DNA from: Mariprofundaceae bacterium
Lineage (GTDB): Bacteria > Pseudomonadota > Zetaproteobacteria > Mariprofundales > Mariprofundaceae
Direction: 5' to 3'
Assembly: GCA_030950835.1 (NCBI GenBank)
Contig: JAUZQU010000051.1
Span: 1 to 7,039 of the forward strand
Length of the DNA: 7,039 nt
A model generated the notes under the pieces. It searched no databases, was not told the origin of the DNA, and saw nothing but the letters and a program-made list of their open reading frames with translations. A program made the position numbers and the translations under genes. Position 1 is the stretch's first letter; each line of letters begins with the position of its first letter. This document shows positions 5,480-7,039 of the stretch, one piece after another.

Positions 5480-7039
5480 TTTGTATTCATAATTTTAATA
5501 TTGCTTTGGCTGAAAAAGATGAAGCGATAGAGCAACGCCTTGCCCAGACATGCAAATTGAAACAGCACCAATTATTAAGCTGGTCTATTGTACGCAAGGC
5601 GATTGATGCCAGACAGCGGCATGATGTACATTTTGTATGCAGTGTTGAATGTGTCTTGCTAGAGGGCGCTGAGCCTGAACTTTCTGAGCAGATAAAAGTC
5701 ATCCAGCAATCACGACTGATGATGCACCAACCTGATGCGCTGCGTCTTGCGGACAATAAAAAAAGTGTGATTGTGGTGGGTGCAGGCCCTGCTGGTTTGT
5801 TTGCAGCTTTGGCTTTGGCGGAAGCAGGGCAACATGTGGTGTTGCTAGAGCGTGGTAAAGCGGTGGAACCACGGATGCGTGATATTGGACGTTTGCGTAG
5901 TCGTGGCGAGCTTAATCCTGAAAGTAATGTGTGTTTTGGTGAGGGTGGGGCAGGTACTTATACCGATGGTAAGCTGTATACACGCATCAAACACCCTTAT
6001 GTGCGTTGGGTGTTGGCAGAGTTGGTGCGTTTTGGGGCAAAAAAAGATATTTTAGTTGATGCACACCCACATTTAGGCACGGATAGATTGGTGCGTATCA
6101 TCAAGAATATGCGTTATCGCTTGCTTGATTTGGCTGTGGACTACCGTTTTGAAGCGCGGGTAGAGGCATTGTTGAGCAAACAAGGGCAGGTGCAGGGTGT
6201 GCGCCTAAGTTCAGGTGAAGAAATTCAGGCGCAACATGTGGTTTTGGCAACAGGACATTCCGCCCGTGATACTTATGAACACTTACAAGCTGCGGGCATT
6301 GCCCTAGAAGCTAAAGATTTTGCAGTGGGTGTGCGCACAGAACATGAACAAGATTGGGTCAACCAATGCCAGTTTGCCGATGCAGCCCAACATCCCGCCT
6401 TGGGGGCTGCTGAGTTTAGCTTAACCCATCAAGTCAAAGATAGTAGGCTGGGTAAACGTGGTGTATTCAGTTTTTGTATGTGTCCAGGTGGTTTAATTTT
6501 ACCCTCACCCACCGAACATCAACATATGGCAATCAATGGTATGAGTAATGCCAAACGTTCTAGCCCCTTGGCAAATTCAGGTGTGGTGGTGCAAGTCACC
6601 CCTGCTGACATTCAACAGCATGGTTATCAAGAGGATGCCTTGATGGGCATTCGTTTTCAACGTGAATTAGAAAGCAAAACCTTCCAACAAACGCAGCAAG
6701 CTTATGCTGCACCTGCGATGCGTATCCATGATTTTGTAGCGAAGAAAAATACAGGGAAACTAGCTTTCACACGTTTTAAACCTGCTGTAGAAGTTGCCGA
6801 TATACAACAAATATTGCCAACATGGTTGAGCCAACCTTTGCGTGAAGGTTTATTGGCTTTTGACAGGAAAATGCCAGGTTTTGTGACTGAACATGCGAAT
6901 ATGTTGGCAGTGGAATCACGCACTAGCTCTCCTGTACGCATTGTGCGCGGTAAGGACATGCAATCCGTGAACCTGCGAGGTTTGTACCCGATTGGTGAAG
7001 GTGCAGGTTATGCTGGTGGTATTGTGAGTGCTGCGGTGG
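5473..7039 (+). CDS. FAD-dependent dehydrogenase-like protein, COG2509 family (3' end outside window)
   Basis: The frame is open from ATG 5473 to the window edge (522 codons). Residues 1-95 form a small N-terminal domain without a recognised motif. A Rossmann dinucleotide-binding motif follows: SVIVVGAGPAGLFAALALAE with GAGPAG at 103-108, ending in the acidic E127 of VVLLERG. Then come GEGGAGTYTDGKLYTR (156-171), VVLATGHSARD (257-266), ESRTSSPVRI (481-490) and the second FAD-contacting segment GLYPIGEGAGYAGGI (503-517). This set is typical of the 'NAD(FAD)-utilizing dehydrogenase' family, whose reaction is not established. Members are about 530-550 aa, so only the last few tens of residues should be missing. 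The start overlaps the aminotransferase by 7 nt, including its TAA (5477-5479), with no good ribosome binding site, which suggests translational coupling in the same operon. Cytoplasmic. Confidence 0.9.
   Translation, partial: MLICIHNFNIALAEKDEAIEQRLAQTCKLKQHQLLSWSIVRKAIDARQRHDVHFVCSVECVLLEGAEPELSEQIKVIQQSRLMMHQPDALRLADNKKSVIVVGAGPAGLFAALALAEAGQHVVLLERGKAVEPRMRDIGRLRSRGELNPESNVCFGEGGAGTYTDGKLYTRIKHPYVRWVLAELVRFGAKKDILVDAHPHLGTDRLVRIIKNMRYRLLDLAVDYRFEARVEALLSKQGQVQGVRLSSGEEIQAQHVVLATGHSARDTYEHLQAAGIALEAKDFAVGVRTEHEQDWVNQCQFADAAQHPALGAAEFSLTHQVKDSRLGKRGVFSFCMCPGGLILPSPTEHQHMAINGMSNAKRSSPLANSGVVVQVTPADIQQHGYQEDALMGIRFQRELESKTFQQTQQAYAAPAMRIHDFVAKKNTGKLAFTRFKPAVEVADIQQILPTWLSQPLREGLLAFDRKMPGFVTEHANMLAVESRTSSPVRIVRGKDMQSVNLRGLYPIGEGAGYAGGIVSAAV

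Overview
The window looks like part of a proteobacterial chromosome. All recognisable genes lie on the plus strand, packed as a typical bacterial operon, and base composition looks moderately AT-rich by eye. The large oxidoreductase with an N-terminal DUF3683-type domain is a family I associate mainly with Beta-, Gamma- and related Proteobacteria; I cannot name the genus. There are no RNA genes, insertion sequences, CRISPR arrays or other signs of recent mobility.

Layout. Positions 1-156 are AT-rich and non-coding. They hold the most striking signal: a perfect 9-bp dyad (55-63 / 95-103) whose two halves each form a near-consensus sigma-54 (-24/-12) promoter, one per strand, facing each other. 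Geometry predicts start sites at about 85 (rightward) and 73 (leftward), so each +1 falls on the -12 C of the opposing promoter. A second small dyad (133-150) follows. A 75-codon orphan ORF with a TTG start (157-384) is the first candidate gene downstream. Positions 385-527 hold no convincing sigma-70 promoter or terminator.

From 528 to the right edge there is a three-gene operon: (1) a 1268-aa flavin and iron-sulfur oxidoreductase fusing a GlcD/D-lactate-dehydrogenase-type FAD module to a GlcF/GlpC-type module of two 4Fe-4S motifs and two CCG domains; (2) after 2 nt, a 380-aa class I PLP aminotransferase; (3) overlapping its end by 7 nt, a COG2509-type FAD-dependent protein cut by the window edge just before its C terminus.

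Working together (inference): the first enzyme probably oxidises a D-2-hydroxy acid to a 2-keto acid and passes electrons through its Fe-S clusters to a membrane carrier, and the aminotransferase could interconvert that keto acid with an amino acid. The flavoprotein has no settled function. With no terminator visible between 85 and 528, the operon could also be read from the rightward sigma-54 promoter, which would tie it to an enhancer-binding activator; the sequence alone does not prove this.
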